Below, piece by piece: positions 1-8,773 of a stretch of DNA of 64,000 nt (positions within the stretch are counted from its first letter, which is position 1; each line of letters begins with the position of its first letter). The notes under the pieces were generated by a model. It had not been told where the DNA came from and made no database searches. It saw nothing but the letters and a program-made list of their open reading frames with translations. This stretch comes from Vibrio tetraodonis. GTDB lineage: Bacteria > Pseudomonadota > Gammaproteobacteria > Enterobacterales > Vibrionaceae. The DNA lies in assembly GCF_003350295.1 (NCBI RefSeq), contig NZ_QLYY01000006.1, positions 248,001-312,000 of the forward strand, read 5' to 3'. Both the position numbers and the translations under genes were made by a program.

Positions 1-2150
1 AAATCAAGAAAAAACGCATACTCGAGAGCATCCTCTTTTAAGCGTTTAAAGCGGCCAGAAGCCCCACCATGGCCTGCTTCCATATCCGTCTTAAAGAGTA
101 ACGCATGATTGTCTGTCTTCATCTCGCGTAATTTGGCGACCCATTTCATAGGCTCAAAATATTGCACTTGTGAATCGTGTAGTCCTGTCGTGACTAACAG
201 GTTTGGATAATCTTGAGAGCTAACATTGTCATAAGGTGAGTAGCTAAGCATATAGTCATAATAGGCTTTTTCACCAGGGTTACCCCACTCATCATATTCG
301 TTGGTGGTTAACGGAATGGATTCATCAAGCATGGTTGTTACCACGTCGACAAAGGGCACATGAGCCGCTACTCCCCGATATAGCTCTGGTGCTTGATTAA
401 TGACAGCCCCCATCAATAGCCCGCCTGCTGAGCCTCCAACCGCAAAGACTTTATCTTTTGAGCCATAGCCAGCCTTGGTTAGTTCTCGGGTTACATCAAT
501 AAAGTCGTTAAAGGTATTTTGCTTGGTAAGCTTTTTACCATCCTCATACCAAGGTCGACCAAGCATCTCTGAGCCCCTGATGTGTGCGATAGCATAAACA
601 AACCCGCGGTCTAATAAGCTTAGGCGTGCTGAATGAAATGATGGGTTTATGGTGTGCCCGTATGATCCATAACCGTATTGGTATATTGGGTTTGTACCAT
701 CTTTTTTAAATTTGTCCTTTCTGTATACCAGAGACACAGGTATCTGTTTACCATCTCTTGCTGAAACCATGATTCGTTCAGACTGATAGTTACTCGCCTC
801 AAAGTCACCGAGTACTGGCGTCTGCTTGAGTACTTCAGGCTTACCAGTGGTAAGGTCGAAATCATAGTAGGTTCCAGGTGTGGTCAGGCTGCTGTAGTAA
901 ATCCTAACTTTTGAGTTTTGAAGCTCATAATTACCTGTAAAGTAGGCAGAAAAAGCACTGTCGTTAAACTCTAGCGGGAACTCTTTGCCTGTTGAAAGCT
1001 GACGAACTTTAAGAGTTGATAAACCGTCTTTACGCTGTTCGTAGACGAGGTGATCGTCAAATAAGGTAAAATCAACCAGTAGAGTATCTTTGTCAGCAGC
1101 GATCACATCTTGCCATTTACTGCGGTCTTGAATATGGTCTTTTTCCACTCTCATTAGGCGGAAGTTTACCGCCTGATAATTGGTGTAGATGTAATACCAG
1201 TCATTTAGTTTAGCAATGCTGTATTCAACACCTTCTTCTCTTGGATAAAATGCTTTAGCTGTGGCTTTGGAGTCGTTCGCATCGACAATGGATACACCGC
1301 TGGTTTCGGTGCTGTAGTGAGTTATGAATACTTGCTCACCATCTTTACTTTTTCCGAGCGAGGTATAGTAAGCATCGTCTTTCTCTTCATATATTAATGT
1401 GTCGCTGCTTTGTGGTGTGCCCAGAACATGACGGTAAACTTGGTAACCTAATAGGGTTTGGGGATCCTTTTTGATGTAATAAAAGGCTTTATTATCATTT
1501 TGCCAAGCGATATCACTTTCAGCCCCTTCGACTTTATCGTCTAAATACTCACCTGTATCGAGATTTTTAATCCGAATCGTATAAACACGTCGGCTTAATG
1601 TGTCTTCACCATAAGCCATGAGAGACTCATTTGGGCTTACATATAATCCGCCGACATTGAAGAACTCGTGCTCTTTTGCTAATTCGTTGGCATCGAGTAA
1701 AACTTCCGAGTCTGTCCCTGCGAAGTCTTTGGCACGTCGATAAATAGCGTATTCGTTGTCACCCGATACTTGGTTAGAATAGTAGAAGTTACCTTCTTTC
1801 ACTGGGACGGAGCTGTCATCTTTTGCGATACGACCTTTTAGCTCTTCAAATAGCTGTTTTTGCAGCTCTTCGGTATGACTTAAAACCTTATCAGCGTACT
1901 GGTTTTCCTGTTCAAGGTGCTGCAAAACTTCAGCATCTTTACGTTGGTCGTCTCTCATCCAGTAATAATTATCAATCCGAGTATCGCCATGATTCTCTAG
2001 GGCACGGGGGACTTTCTTCGCAATCGGTGTTTGGGTTTGTTGGGCAATCAGTTCTACTTGGGATGGTTGAGTCATGGTGTTAATTCCTTGGTTGCTGCAG
2101 CCAGTGATCAGTATCGCTGAGACAGCTAATGCAGTGAGGGAGAAACGCAT
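1..2150 (-). CDS. ptrB: oligopeptidase B (S9 family serine peptidase), lipoprotein, C terminus cut by window edge
   Basis: The reading frame runs without a stop from an ATG at 2148-2150 (complement) off the left edge, giving about 716 residues of a protein whose family is about 690-720 long, so only a few C-terminal residues are missing. The start encodes a short hydrophobic signal ending in a lipobox (LITGC), so the mature protein is predicted to be lipid-anchored in the envelope. An N-terminal beta-propeller region is followed by an alpha/beta hydrolase domain with the nucleophile elbow GGSAGG and, near the visible end, the catalytic histidine motif EAGHGG. Family members cleave short peptides after basic residues. 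The lipobox is less usual, since E. coli PtrB is cytoplasmic. Function by homology is secure, substrate preference is inferred. Confidence 0.9.
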   Translation of the reverse strand, partial: MRFSLTALAVSAILITGCSNQGINTMTQPSQVELIAQQTQTPIAKKVPRALENHGDTRIDNYYWMRDDQRKDAEVLQHLEQENQYADKVLSHTEELQKQLFEELKGRIAKDDSSVPVKEGNFYYSNQVSGDNEYAIYRRAKDFAGTDSEVLLDANELAKEHEFFNVGGLYVSPNESLMAYGEDTLSRRVYTIRIKNLDTGEYLDDKVEGAESDIAWQNDNKAFYYIKKDPQTLLGYQVYRHVLGTPQSSDTLIYEEKDDAYYTSLGKSKDGEQVFITHYSTETSGVSIVDANDSKATAKAFYPREEGVEYSIAKLNDWYYIYTNYQAVNFRLMRVEKDHIQDRSKWQDVIAADKDTLLVDFTLFDDHLVYEQRKDGLSTLKVRQLSTGKEFPLEFNDSAFSAYFTGNYELQNSKVRIYYSSLTTPGTYYDFDLTTGKPEVLKQTPVLGDFEASNYQSERIMVSARDGKQIPVSLVYRKDKFKKDGTNPIYQYGYGSYGHTINPSFHSARLSLLDRGFVYAIAHIRGSEMLGRPWYEDGKKLTKQNTFNDFIDVTRELTKAGYGSKDKVFAVGGSAGGLLMGAVINQAPELYRGVAAHVPFVDVVTTMLDESIPLTTNEYDEWGNPGEKAYYDYMLSYSPYDNVSSQDYPNLLVTTGLHDSQVQYFEPMKWVAKLREMKTDNHALLFKTDMEAGHGGASGRFKRLKEDALEYAFFLD

Positions 2151-2401
2151 CAAAGCTCCTTAAATTATGCTCAGAATGACAATTATACGAACCTAGATGA
2201 TAATGCTTTTATATCAGAAGGATAGGCATAAATATTTACTCGGCGGCCTGATACGCTAGCAAACAAAAAGCATCGGATCAAACATTATCAGGGGTAATGT
2301 TTTTTACCGTGTGGCATTCATAAAAATTAGAAAAAGGATAGACAAATCATTTCGAGTAAGTTAGAAAGGTAGACGTTATCTTGCTGACAAGGAATTTATC
2401 T

Positions 2402-2920
2402 ATGAGAAAAACCTACATTGCTTCATCTCTAATTGCATCACTTGTAACGCTTAATGTTTACGCCTCTCCGATCACACCTAACGAGGTAGAAGCGGCTCAG
2501 AAAGGTTGGGGTGAGGGCATTATCGCAATTGGCAAAGCAAAAGATGCTCGTAGTGCTGCCATTAAGCATATCGACAAGTTTTATGCCTATGATTTAGGTA
2601 CTGTACTTTTCAAGCCGACGTTGGCAGTTGAAGATCAATTTAGACATTCAAAATCTGAAGCACTTTCTTATTTTGTTGGTGGCGAAATTAAAGAAGATAA
2701 TGGTTTTGCTCTAGCGCCTTATACTAATGTTCGTTGGGAAAATGAAGGCATCATTACAGATAAAAACTCCGACATGGCAATGGCCATGGGCAATTACTTT
2801 TTTACCAAAACCGATGGTCAAGAAGTTAAAGTAGAATACACTTTTGGTTACATCAAAGATGATGCTGGAAATATAAAAATCAATCTGCATCACTCATCTC
2901 TGCCATATAGCCCCAAGTAA
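2402..2920 (+). CDS. secreted NTF2-like / SnoaL-like protein
   Basis: 172 residues. I chose the ATG at 2402 over the TTG at 2381 because AAGGA lies 8 bases upstream of it and the protein then opens with a classical Sec signal peptide (MRKTY, hydrophobic core, VYAS cleavage region). The mature part begins with a helical segment (EVEAAQKGWGEGIIAIGKA) followed by alternating aromatic and charged strands, a pattern seen in NTF2-fold proteins of the SnoaL or CaMKII-association type. Proteins of this kind in Vibrio are sometimes named phosphoribosyl-AMP cyclohydrolase, for which I see no support. Function is unknown. It is monocistronic with a strong terminator just after it. Confidence 0.7.
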   Translation: MRKTYIASSLIASLVTLNVYASPITPNEVEAAQKGWGEGIIAIGKAKDARSAAIKHIDKFYAYDLGTVLFKPTLAVEDQFRHSKSEALSYFVGGEIKEDNGFALAPYTNVRWENEGIITDKNSDMAMAMGNYFFTKTDGQEVKVEYTFGYIKDDAGNIKINLHHSSLPYSPK

Positions 2921-2962
2921 GGCTAATTGATTAGTAATCTAACTAAGGCATATTAGTTTATC

Positions 2963-2999
2963 GGCCCGTTATTAAAAGCATAACGGGCCTTTTGCTTTT
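2963..2999 (+). terminator. rho-independent terminator after the NTF2-like gene
   Basis: Perfect 10-bp stem (2963-2972 with 2980-2989) and 7-base loop, followed by a T-rich run broken by GC (TTTTGCTTTT). It probably also ends transcription of the opposing rof operon. Confidence 0.85.
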
Positions 3000-3252
3000 A
3001 GCGGATTTGTTGAAAGGTAATTTCACTAAAATGAGGGTTATCGGTCAGTGCTGTCATTGACACTAAGGTTGAGGTCGGGATGTGCATGTCGCCACAGAGA
3101 GTATCAATAACGATACACTCTCTGCGCTGGTGATCATAGTTGGTTGTTTTCGCTTTCCCTTCAAAAACTTGAGCAGACTCCGTAACTAAGCGAATAGGAA
3201 TGTGATAGAGACAGGCTATTTCTATATAATCGTATTTGCTACAGGAAATCAT
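2998..3252 (-). CDS. rof: Rof-family (YaeO-like) Rho-binding antiterminator
   Basis: 84 residues, the usual length for Rof. The N terminus (CSKYDYIEIACLYHIPI) matches the family pattern of a short acidic segment with Cys, followed by an Sm-like small beta barrel in which strands carry KAKTTNY and ECIVIDT. Known family members bind Rho directly and lower termination. The gene is the last of a packed minus-strand cluster; its ATG lies two bases after the cupin stop. Homology is moderate at this length, but the opening and size fit well. Confidence 0.75.
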   Translation of the reverse strand: MISCSKYDYIEIACLYHIPIRLVTESAQVFEGKAKTTNYDHQRRECIVIDTLCGDMHIPTSTLVSMTALTDNPHFSEITFQQIR

Positions 3253-3254
3253 GG

Positions 3255-3572
3255 TTAATCCTTATAAAATAGCGCCAGCCAAATAGTTTCTTCATCGGGA
3301 GCAGTATAGCTTACTCTGTGTTTAGTATGGGCCGGAATGTTAAGGTTATCACCCGCTTTTAATTCTATTTCTTTTCCATTGGTGTACTGGATTTTGGCAT
3401 GGCCAGTCAATACTAGTACCCATTCATGCTCGTCCTGATCGTACCAAAAATCAGGCTCTGAACATTGGCCTTTGGAAACAATACGCTCAAGGCGAAATTG
3501 ACTTCCAGTCACAAGATCTTCAAAGACCTCATTGGTTAAGTCGTTGGGTAGAGATGAAAGAACATTCATCAT
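3255..3572 (-). CDS. cupin-domain protein
   Basis: 105 residues from the ATG at 3570-3572 (a second ATG follows at 3567-3569). The longer frame would begin at TTG inside the upstream gene, so I took the ATG, one base after the upstream stop. It contains a single small cupin: DEHEWVLVLTGHAKI gives a strand and metal-site region, GDNLNIPAHTKHRV the second cupin motif with His residues. The role is unknown; single-domain cupins act as metal-binding sensors or isomerases. It shares a transcript with the Dabb gene before it and rof after it. Confidence 0.75.
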   Translation of the reverse strand: MMNVLSSLPNDLTNEVFEDLVTGSQFRLERIVSKGQCSEPDFWYDQDEHEWVLVLTGHAKIQYTNGKEIELKAGDNLNIPAHTKHRVSYTAPDEETIWLALFYKD

Positions 3573-3573
3573 G

Positions 3574-3870
3574 TTATACCGTAAAATCAAAGACGATAAT
3601 ATCTTCAAGGATTGGTCTAAAAATGTCTTTCAAATCGTCATGTTTAGAGTGGGGGAGGTAATGTTTACGACCTGCCTCATCAGTAAAGGTCATCACAACG
3701 CAATGGGTATAGTTCTTATTCTTACCTTCGGGGCTATCGTTTAGTCCCCATTCGACATGTTCAACTCCCTCAATAAGATTAGGCATACATAAAAATGACT
3801 GTTTAAGTTCTTCTATCTGTTGGGGAGTTGCGTCAGCCTTAAATTGAATAAGCAAAATGTGTCTTATCAT
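3574..3870 (-). CDS. Dabb (stress-responsive A/B barrel) family protein
   Basis: 98 residues, typical of the Dabb family. It opens with MIRHILLIQFK, the signature first strand of these dimeric alpha+beta barrel proteins, and has the conserved HVEWG and HCVVMTF strands and the H-x-x-Y-L-P-H-S-K-H segment. Family members are small cytoplasmic proteins of varied or unknown role. It is the first gene of a three-gene minus-strand cluster with cupin and rof, with near-zero spacing, suggesting one transcript starting in 3871-3960. Confidence 0.8.
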   Translation of the reverse strand: MIRHILLIQFKADATPQQIEELKQSFLCMPNLIEGVEHVEWGLNDSPEGKNKNYTHCVVMTFTDEAGRKHYLPHSKHDDLKDIFRPILEDIIVFDFTV

Positions 3871-4001
3871 TTTAGAATCTACCTAATTTCTTTCATAAAA
3901 TTTTTATCGGTTAATAATACAGCGTTAGGTTAACGGTGCAAACTTCGATTTTTGTATTCTTTACCTCTAACTTACCGAGATTTCGACGTTGTTATTCTAA
4001 G

Positions 4002-4034
4002 TAGCGCTATTTTTTAGAGAGAAAAATAGCGCTA
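4002..4034. terminator. 13-bp inverted repeat after the broken YD-repeat gene
   Basis: TAGCGCTATTTTT at 4002-4014 pairs with 4022-4034 around a 7-base loop. T and A runs lie inside the stem, so it could act in either direction between the broken YD-repeat gene and the Dabb operon. Confidence 0.5.
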
Positions 4035-4069
4035 TTCAAAATAGCTAGATTGCTAGTTGGGGATATTTG

Positions 4070-4580
4070 CTATTGATTTGTCATTTCATAGTGGACTTGT
4101 TTATTGAAGTTTGAACTAGGGATGGAGACATTCAGCTCCAAGCTATCCGGCAAATTATCATTATCGTTATTTTGATATTGGTAACTGTATGTGGTTTCAA
4201 CCTCACCGACTGTTTGCTTGAGTGTCTTGATGGGCTTATATGCTAGGCCGAAAAAGTCCATATCCACTTTCCACTCTTTAACTGGGTCAACATAGTAAAC
4301 GCCATAGATTGAAGCATCATCAAAGTAGGTCATTTCAAGTGTAATCGAAGGTACTATCAGCGTAATCACGTTGTGTAACACGGCCGAAGTCATCGTAAGA
4401 ATATGAAGAAGCGATGGTAGTTTGGCCGTTGGCGGTTTTTGAAATTTGAGCCAGACGGGACGAGTTTGCTTGTACTGCATTTTGGTTAACATAGTCTTTG
4501 AAGACAGAATAGTGCTGGTACGCGTTTGCGCTAAATGCAGAAAAAATGGCTAGGGCTGCAAAGCTTGCTTTTAAGTTCAT
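4070..4580 (-). pseudogene. YD-repeat secreted protein, broken by internal deletion and frameshift
   Basis: This is a damaged sister of the intact gene at 4843-5787. The 5' part (4335-4580) encodes a signal peptide and the first YD-type repeats, matching the sister up to RDY.DS..(N/D)YT, then hits a stop. The 3' part, in another frame, resumes at the sister's (I/L)E(L/M)TY..DAS.YG.YY.DPVKEWKVD and runs to the shared C terminus MTNQ. About 435-440 bases present in the sister are missing, not a multiple of three. Even the leader TAGGCTTTAA-CTATG is shared, so the duplicated unit included the 5' flank. An 81-residue truncated secreted protein could still be made. Confidence 0.85.
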
Positions 4581-4810
4581 AGTTAAAGCCTAATAGTTTT
4601 ATTTTTATCGTTGAAGGAAGGTTCATCCTTCAAAGAACCTCTTTCCTATTGAAATATCGGAAAGAAATATGAACCTAAAAGATATGAATGTAGTTATTAA
4701 TGAAATTAGTCTGTGTGCATCTGGTTTTGTAGTAAGAAAATGTTTCAAAAGGCTTAAAGATAAGATTTGTATGTAGAAAATTGAGGGCCCTTGCCAGTTC
4801 TCTAAAAATA

Positions 4811-4835
4811 AAAAAGGCGAGTATAAACTCGCCTT
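4811..4835 (-). terminator. rho-independent terminator of the YD-repeat gene
   Basis: Perfect 9-bp stem AAGGCGAGT/ACTCGCCTT with 4-base loop; read on the minus strand it is followed by a T-rich tail, directly behind the stop codon at 4843. Confidence 0.85.
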
Positions 4836-4842
4836 AATGGTC

Positions 4843-5787
4843 TTATTGATTTGTCATTGTATAGTCGATTTGCTTGCTGAAATAAGGTGATGAAACGCTC
4901 AGCTGTAAACTGTCTGCCAAGCTATCATTATCGTTATTTTGATATTGGTAACTGTATGTGGTTTCAACTCCGCCGACAGTTTGCTTGAGTGTTTCAATCG
5001 GCTTAAAAGACAGGCCAAAGAAGTCCATATCTACTTTCCATTCTTTTACAGGGTCAGAGTAATATGGGCCGTATACAGAAGCATCGTTTAGATACGTCAG
5101 TTCGATAGTTTTTTCTCCTTGAGCAAACAGGTTTTGCGTTGCCTTTTTGATTTCACCATTTGGATAGTATTGCAGCGATAGCGTACTTGTTTGTGCAGGC
5201 GTTGACTGCTTTACCTCTCGGATTTGCTGTAACTTGCCATCGGTATGATAGGTGTAGTAAAAGTGCTTCGCCGATGTTTCATCACCTGATAGAGGTGTTT
5301 GTGTACGTTGAACCAGTTTATCGTTTTCATTATAAACGTATTGAATATTATAGGTTGCGATCGGTGTGCCACTTAGATCAGAAGCTTCTCTATGAAAAAC
5401 TTGCTTTGTCTCTGACGTCACTTGGCCTTGGTCGTTATATTGATACGAAGAGATGAAGTTCTCTTTGGTATGTTTAACGTAAGTGTTCATCTCCCCGTGT
5501 TTCATCAGTGCACGCGCTGATGCTAATAAACCATCACTGTTATAGGTATAGTTTAAAGCGCTATCAACGTAATCACGCTGTGTTACTTGGCCGAGATCAT
5601 TATAAGAATAGGCAGCCGCTGTTGTAGTTTGGTTGTTATCTGTTTTTATTATTTGACTAATGCGAGCAGTATTGGCTTGCACTGAACTTAAATCCGCATA
5701 ATCCTCAAAAACAGCATAATGTTGATATGAGTGAGCGTTAAAAGCAGCAAGAAGAGCTAGGGTTGTTAAACTTGTTTTTATAGTCAT
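4843..5787 (-). CDS. secreted protein with RHS-like YD repeats
   Basis: 314 residues with an N-terminal Sec signal (hydrophobic core, cleavage near AHS-YQ). The body holds at least six degenerate YD repeats: YSYNDLGQVTQ, YTYNSDGLLA, YQYNDQGQVTS, YVYNENDKLVQ, YYTYHTDGKLQ, and YYPNGEIKK. YD repeats build the beta-sheet shells of RHS proteins, but there is no shell-closing core motif and no toxin tip, so this is a short repeat-only protein, not a full RHS polymorphic toxin. The conserved C-terminal block (DPVKEWKVDMDFFGL to MTNQ) is shared with its broken sister. Function is unknown; a surface or secreted binding protein is possible. Confidence 0.75.
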   Translation of the reverse strand: MTIKTSLTTLALLAAFNAHSYQHYAVFEDYADLSSVQANTARISQIIKTDNNQTTTAAAYSYNDLGQVTQRDYVDSALNYTYNSDGLLASARALMKHGEMNTYVKHTKENFISSYQYNDQGQVTSETKQVFHREASDLSGTPIATYNIQYVYNENDKLVQRTQTPLSGDETSAKHFYYTYHTDGKLQQIREVKQSTPAQTSTLSLQYYPNGEIKKATQNLFAQGEKTIELTYLNDASVYGPYYSDPVKEWKVDMDFFGLSFKPIETLKQTVGGVETTYSYQYQNNDNDSLADSLQLSVSSPYFSKQIDYTMTNQ

Positions 5788-6144
5788 AGTTTAAAGCCTG
5801 TTAGTTATTGTTTTTTTAATTAATAGGGAAATACTTTTTCCCATTTATTTCCTTTTCAAATAGACCACTTGAAAGGAGATATGAAACTAACAGCTTATAT
5901 TCGCGGTGTTAATACCTAGAACCAATATGTGCTTGGTTTAATATTAACAAAATGTTTCTGAAGGGCTCAAAAACGGTGAAACCCCGATGTCGATTGAGCA
6001 GTGGAAACATTGGCTTCTATTATGCCATGCTCTCGAATATTGGGAATGCAAGTCCATTAGAGGTCATAGATTGACTCAAAAGGCCAAGAAAATACTTGGC
6101 CTTCTAAAGGTAGTCTATAAAGCCTTGTGAATATTAAGGCTTAT
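5788..6144. repeat. gene-free stretch with a duplicated half of the rplY terminator
   Basis: No gene is supported here. At about 5957-5991 lies GAAGGG..(C/T)..AAAAACGGTG followed by AAACCCCGATGT, which nearly repeats 8003-8034, the left arm of the rplY terminator. The right arm (CATCGGGGTTTC) is absent, so this copy cannot form the hairpin. It looks like a scar of duplication or insertion that placed the small secreted-protein genes between the two copies. Confidence 0.6.
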
Positions 6145-6552
6145 CTAAAGGGAACGAAAATAGTGGTTGCTAGTAACCTGATTGGTAGTGATTGAATAAT
6201 AGGTTTTGTAACCATCAATCAAGTAACGAGAGCCGTCTTGCCTTACTATTTCAAATAGTTCCCAGCGGGATGTTCCGCTTTCTGCGGGTTGAGGGATGTA
6301 TCCTGCTGGGCAACTAAATGCTTTTGCCTTAAATTCTGTCTCACTGACACGGAAAACGTTGAAATATTGATTGGTCGCTTCGGCTACTCGAGCCCATTGC
6401 CCTTGAATTGTTTCATAGTGGTTATGAGAGTTGATAAGCCACTCCCAATCGCTGCCGTCGGGGAGACCACAATAAACAAAGGGTGAAGCATTAACAAGCG
6501 TTGATGATATACCTAGCAGAGTGACGAGAGTGAATGTAGTCTTTTTTTTCAT
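6145..6552 (-). CDS. small secreted protein, tandem paralog 1 of 3
   Basis: 135 residues with a Sec signal peptide ending near VNA-SPF. The mature part has the family pattern FVYCG-L-DGSDW-WL, HYETIQGQW, NVFRV-E-EF, CPAGYIPQPAESGTSRWE-FEI, DGSRY-IDGYKTYYS. Two cysteines (in YCG and SCPAG) are conserved in all three copies and probably form a disulphide in the periplasm or outside the cell. I do not recognise the family. This copy lies nearest to the YD-repeat genes and differs most at the C terminus (HYFRSL). Confidence 0.7.
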   Translation of the reverse strand: MKKKTTFTLVTLLGISSTLVNASPFVYCGLPDGSDWEWLINSHNHYETIQGQWARVAEATNQYFNVFRVSETEFKAKAFSCPAGYIPQPAESGTSRWELFEIVRQDGSRYLIDGYKTYYSITTNQVTSNHYFRSL

Positions 6553-6645
6553 AGTTTATAACGGTTATTTTATTGTTAATACTAATTGTATTATTTTTTA
6601 AAATGTAAAATATTGTTTATTAAAAGTTTGGCGAGAGTTTCTATT

Positions 6646-7053
6646 TTATAAACGACGCATGAGGTTATAATCAGAAACCTTATTAGTAGACAAAGAGTAG
6701 TAGGTTTTATAACCATCGATAAAATAGCGAGATCCATCTTGTCTAATGATCTCAAATATCTCCCAGTAAGATGTACCGCTCTCTGCTGGCTGAGGGACAT
6801 ACCCAGCCGGACAACTGAATGCTCGTGCCTGAAACTCTATTTCACTGACACGGAAAACATTGAAGTATTGATTGCTCCCCTCGGTTATTCGCACCCAATG
6901 CCCTTGAATAGTCTCATAGTTATCATTAGCATCAAGAAGCCAATTCCAATCGCTACCGTCAGGGAGACCACAATATACGAAAGTTGAAGCATTGACGAAT
7001 GTGGTTGATGCTAATAGAAGAGAACCCAGGGTTGTAATAGCTTTAATTTTCAT
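6646..7053 (-). CDS. small secreted protein, tandem paralog 2 of 3
   Basis: 135 residues; signal peptide (MKIKAITTLGSLLLAS, then VNA) and the same mature pattern as the copies on each side: FVYCGLPDGSDW, NYETIQGHW, CPAGYVPQPAESGTS, DGSRYFIDGYKTYYS. About two thirds of residues are identical to the neighbours by eye. Both conserved cysteines are kept. About 90 bases separate it from copy 1 and 280 from copy 3, so each may have its own promoter. Function unknown. Confidence 0.7.
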   Translation of the reverse strand: MKIKAITTLGSLLLASTTFVNASTFVYCGLPDGSDWNWLLDANDNYETIQGHWVRITEGSNQYFNVFRVSEIEFQARAFSCPAGYVPQPAESGTSYWEIFEIIRQDGSRYFIDGYKTYYSLSTNKVSDYNLMRRL

Positions 7054-7334
7054 TGTCTTACATTAAAATTTTATGGAAAGTTTTTCTATCACAAACGTTC
7101 GAAGAAAGAAAATAAATAAGAATTTTTCTTAGGTTTTTATCACAAAAATATTACTCTTTGATGATATATAATAATTTATATTGTCAGTTATAAAAGGTGA
7201 GGTTAATTTAATTATAATGAAATCAACTACTTTATTATAATTAAATAGCTCTTCAATGATTTTTGGAAGTGATTTTTGAAAGCCAGCTATTCATTTTGGT
7301 TGAAAACTGGCTTGGGCTATAGAATGTATGAAGA

Positions 7335-7739
7335 TTATAAACGGAAATATTCGTTATAGGTTGCTTGATTAGTTATAGATGAATAATAAGTTTTGTAGCC
7401 GTCGATGAAGTAACGAGATCCATCAGGTCTGATGATTTCAAATATTTCCCAGCGAGACGTACCACTTTCAGCGGGTTGAGGAATATACCCAGTCGGACAA
7501 TCGAATGCTTTTTCCTGAAATTCTGTTTCTGTTACACGAAATACGTTGAAATATCGATTGTTTCCTTCAGTGACTCGTTTCCACTGCCCTTGAATAGTTT
7601 CGTAATAATCATGATCATCGAGAAGCCAATCCCAATCACTTCCATCGAGGTGACCACAGTAAACAAAGGTTGAAGCATTCACAAATGTTGTAGAAGTAAG
7701 TAGTAAAGTGCCTAGCGTGACAATAGCTGTTTTTTTCAT
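7335..7739 (-). CDS. small secreted protein, tandem paralog 3 of 3
   Basis: 134 residues; signal peptide MKKTAIVTLGTLLLTS...VNA, then FVYCGHLDGSDWDWL, YYETIQGQW, CPTGYIPQPAESGTSRWE and DGSRYFIDGYKTYYS. It is the copy closest to rplY. Tandem retention of three intact divergent copies suggests selection, for example for variants of a secreted factor, but there is no domain to name a function. Confidence 0.7.
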   Translation of the reverse strand: MKKTAIVTLGTLLLTSTTFVNASTFVYCGHLDGSDWDWLLDDHDYYETIQGQWKRVTEGNNRYFNVFRVTETEFQEKAFDCPTGYIPQPAESGTSRWEIFEIIRPDGSRYFIDGYKTYYSSITNQATYNEYFRL

Positions 7740-8009
7740 AATGTTATATTAATGTTAAGTGAGAAAGTGTTTCTATCATAGGAAATGAGAGAGAAAAGCT
7801 TTTGACTTAAGAAATATAATATATGTCACATTTGGATACTTATTTCCTCCGTAGGATATTTAACTGATATATAAATTAATATTGGTTCGGGTATAAGAAT
7901 AACATTTTATTTTAATGTAAAGACTTAATAATCAAATGATATGAGTTATCATATAAGCATTAAAGCTTAAGTTACTTATATTGGAAAACTGTAGACACAT
8001 TTTGAAGGG

Positions 8010-8052
8010 TTGAAAAACGGTGAAACCCCGATGTTGGTAGCATCGGGGTTTC
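8010..8052 (-). terminator. rplY terminator
   Basis: Perfect 12-bp stem GAAACCCCGATG (8022-8033) with 8041-8052, 7-base loop, and on the minus strand a following ACCG then T5. It sits about 85 bases behind the rplY stop. The 7740-8009 stretch beyond it is AT-rich and holds no gene that I can see. Confidence 0.8.
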
Positions 8053-8135
8053 GAATTTTAGAAGTCTCGAATGGTAAGGCCGATATTCTTTATGCAAAAG
8101 GCTGGATTTAATCCAACAAATTCCTTGGTGTGGAA

Positions 8136-8414
8136 TTAGATACGGATGAAGTCCATGTGCTCAACTTTTGGCTTGAAAGCGTGACGTTGAACGTCTTGTG
8201 GCTTAACTTTCACTTCAGCGCCGTCGATCACAAGAACAACACCTTCGTAAAACTCAGGCTTATCCATTTGGTTAACGATGTCGTCGTGGTTAAGAACGAT
8301 TGATACTGGCGCAGCTTCACCACCGTAAACGATAGCAGGGAATTGACCGGCGTGACGTAGGCGGCGGCTCGCACCTTTACCTAGTTCAGTACGTACTACT
8401 GCTTCAAATTTCAT
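8136..8414 (-). CDS. rplY: 50S ribosomal protein L25
   Basis: 92 residues from the ATG at 8412-8414, which has GAGAG about 9 bases upstream; the longer frame starts with TTG and adds five residues. The sequence follows short-form gammaproteobacterial L25 ([52 protein letters not shown]). L25 binds 5S rRNA loop E in the large subunit. Gene stands alone with its own terminator. 8415-8773 upstream holds its promoter region and no other gene. Confidence 0.95.
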   Translation of the reverse strand: MKFEAVVRTELGKGASRRLRHAGQFPAIVYGGEAAPVSIVLNHDDIVNQMDKPEFYEGVVLVIDGAEVKVKPQDVQRHAFKPKVEHMDFIRI

Positions 8415-8773
8415 AGTATTTACTCTCAAATTTAAAAAATGAACTTCACACCCAGCAATGCGACCTTGCCGTGATGTGGTATATCGCTATAGAAGAAACG
8501 GATAGTAACTCTATAAGCGAGCGCGGATACTACCACTCTATTGGCTTTCAGGCAATAAGAAACAGATACAATCTATGTGAAACTACTATGTTGGAAATGG
8601 TAAGAAACAACTAAACAAGCCACTGTGATTCATTTTTTAAGTTTCTGGTAAAGGGGTTTTTACACCCAAAATTCAATTAAAGCTACTGATTAACCCTTTG
8701 ACTCTGAGCTAACAAATTTAATTACTTTGTCATTTACATTCAAACCCCTCATCATAGAGGGATATTGAGCCTA

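Noticed and set aside
1823..2083. 86-residue plus-strand frame
   Set aside because: Lies fully inside the oligopeptidase B gene on the other strand and has no signal or motif.
4843..5787. Full RHS polymorphic toxin with immunity gene
   Set aside because: YD repeats are present but there is no RHS core motif, no variable toxin tip and no immunity-like gene.
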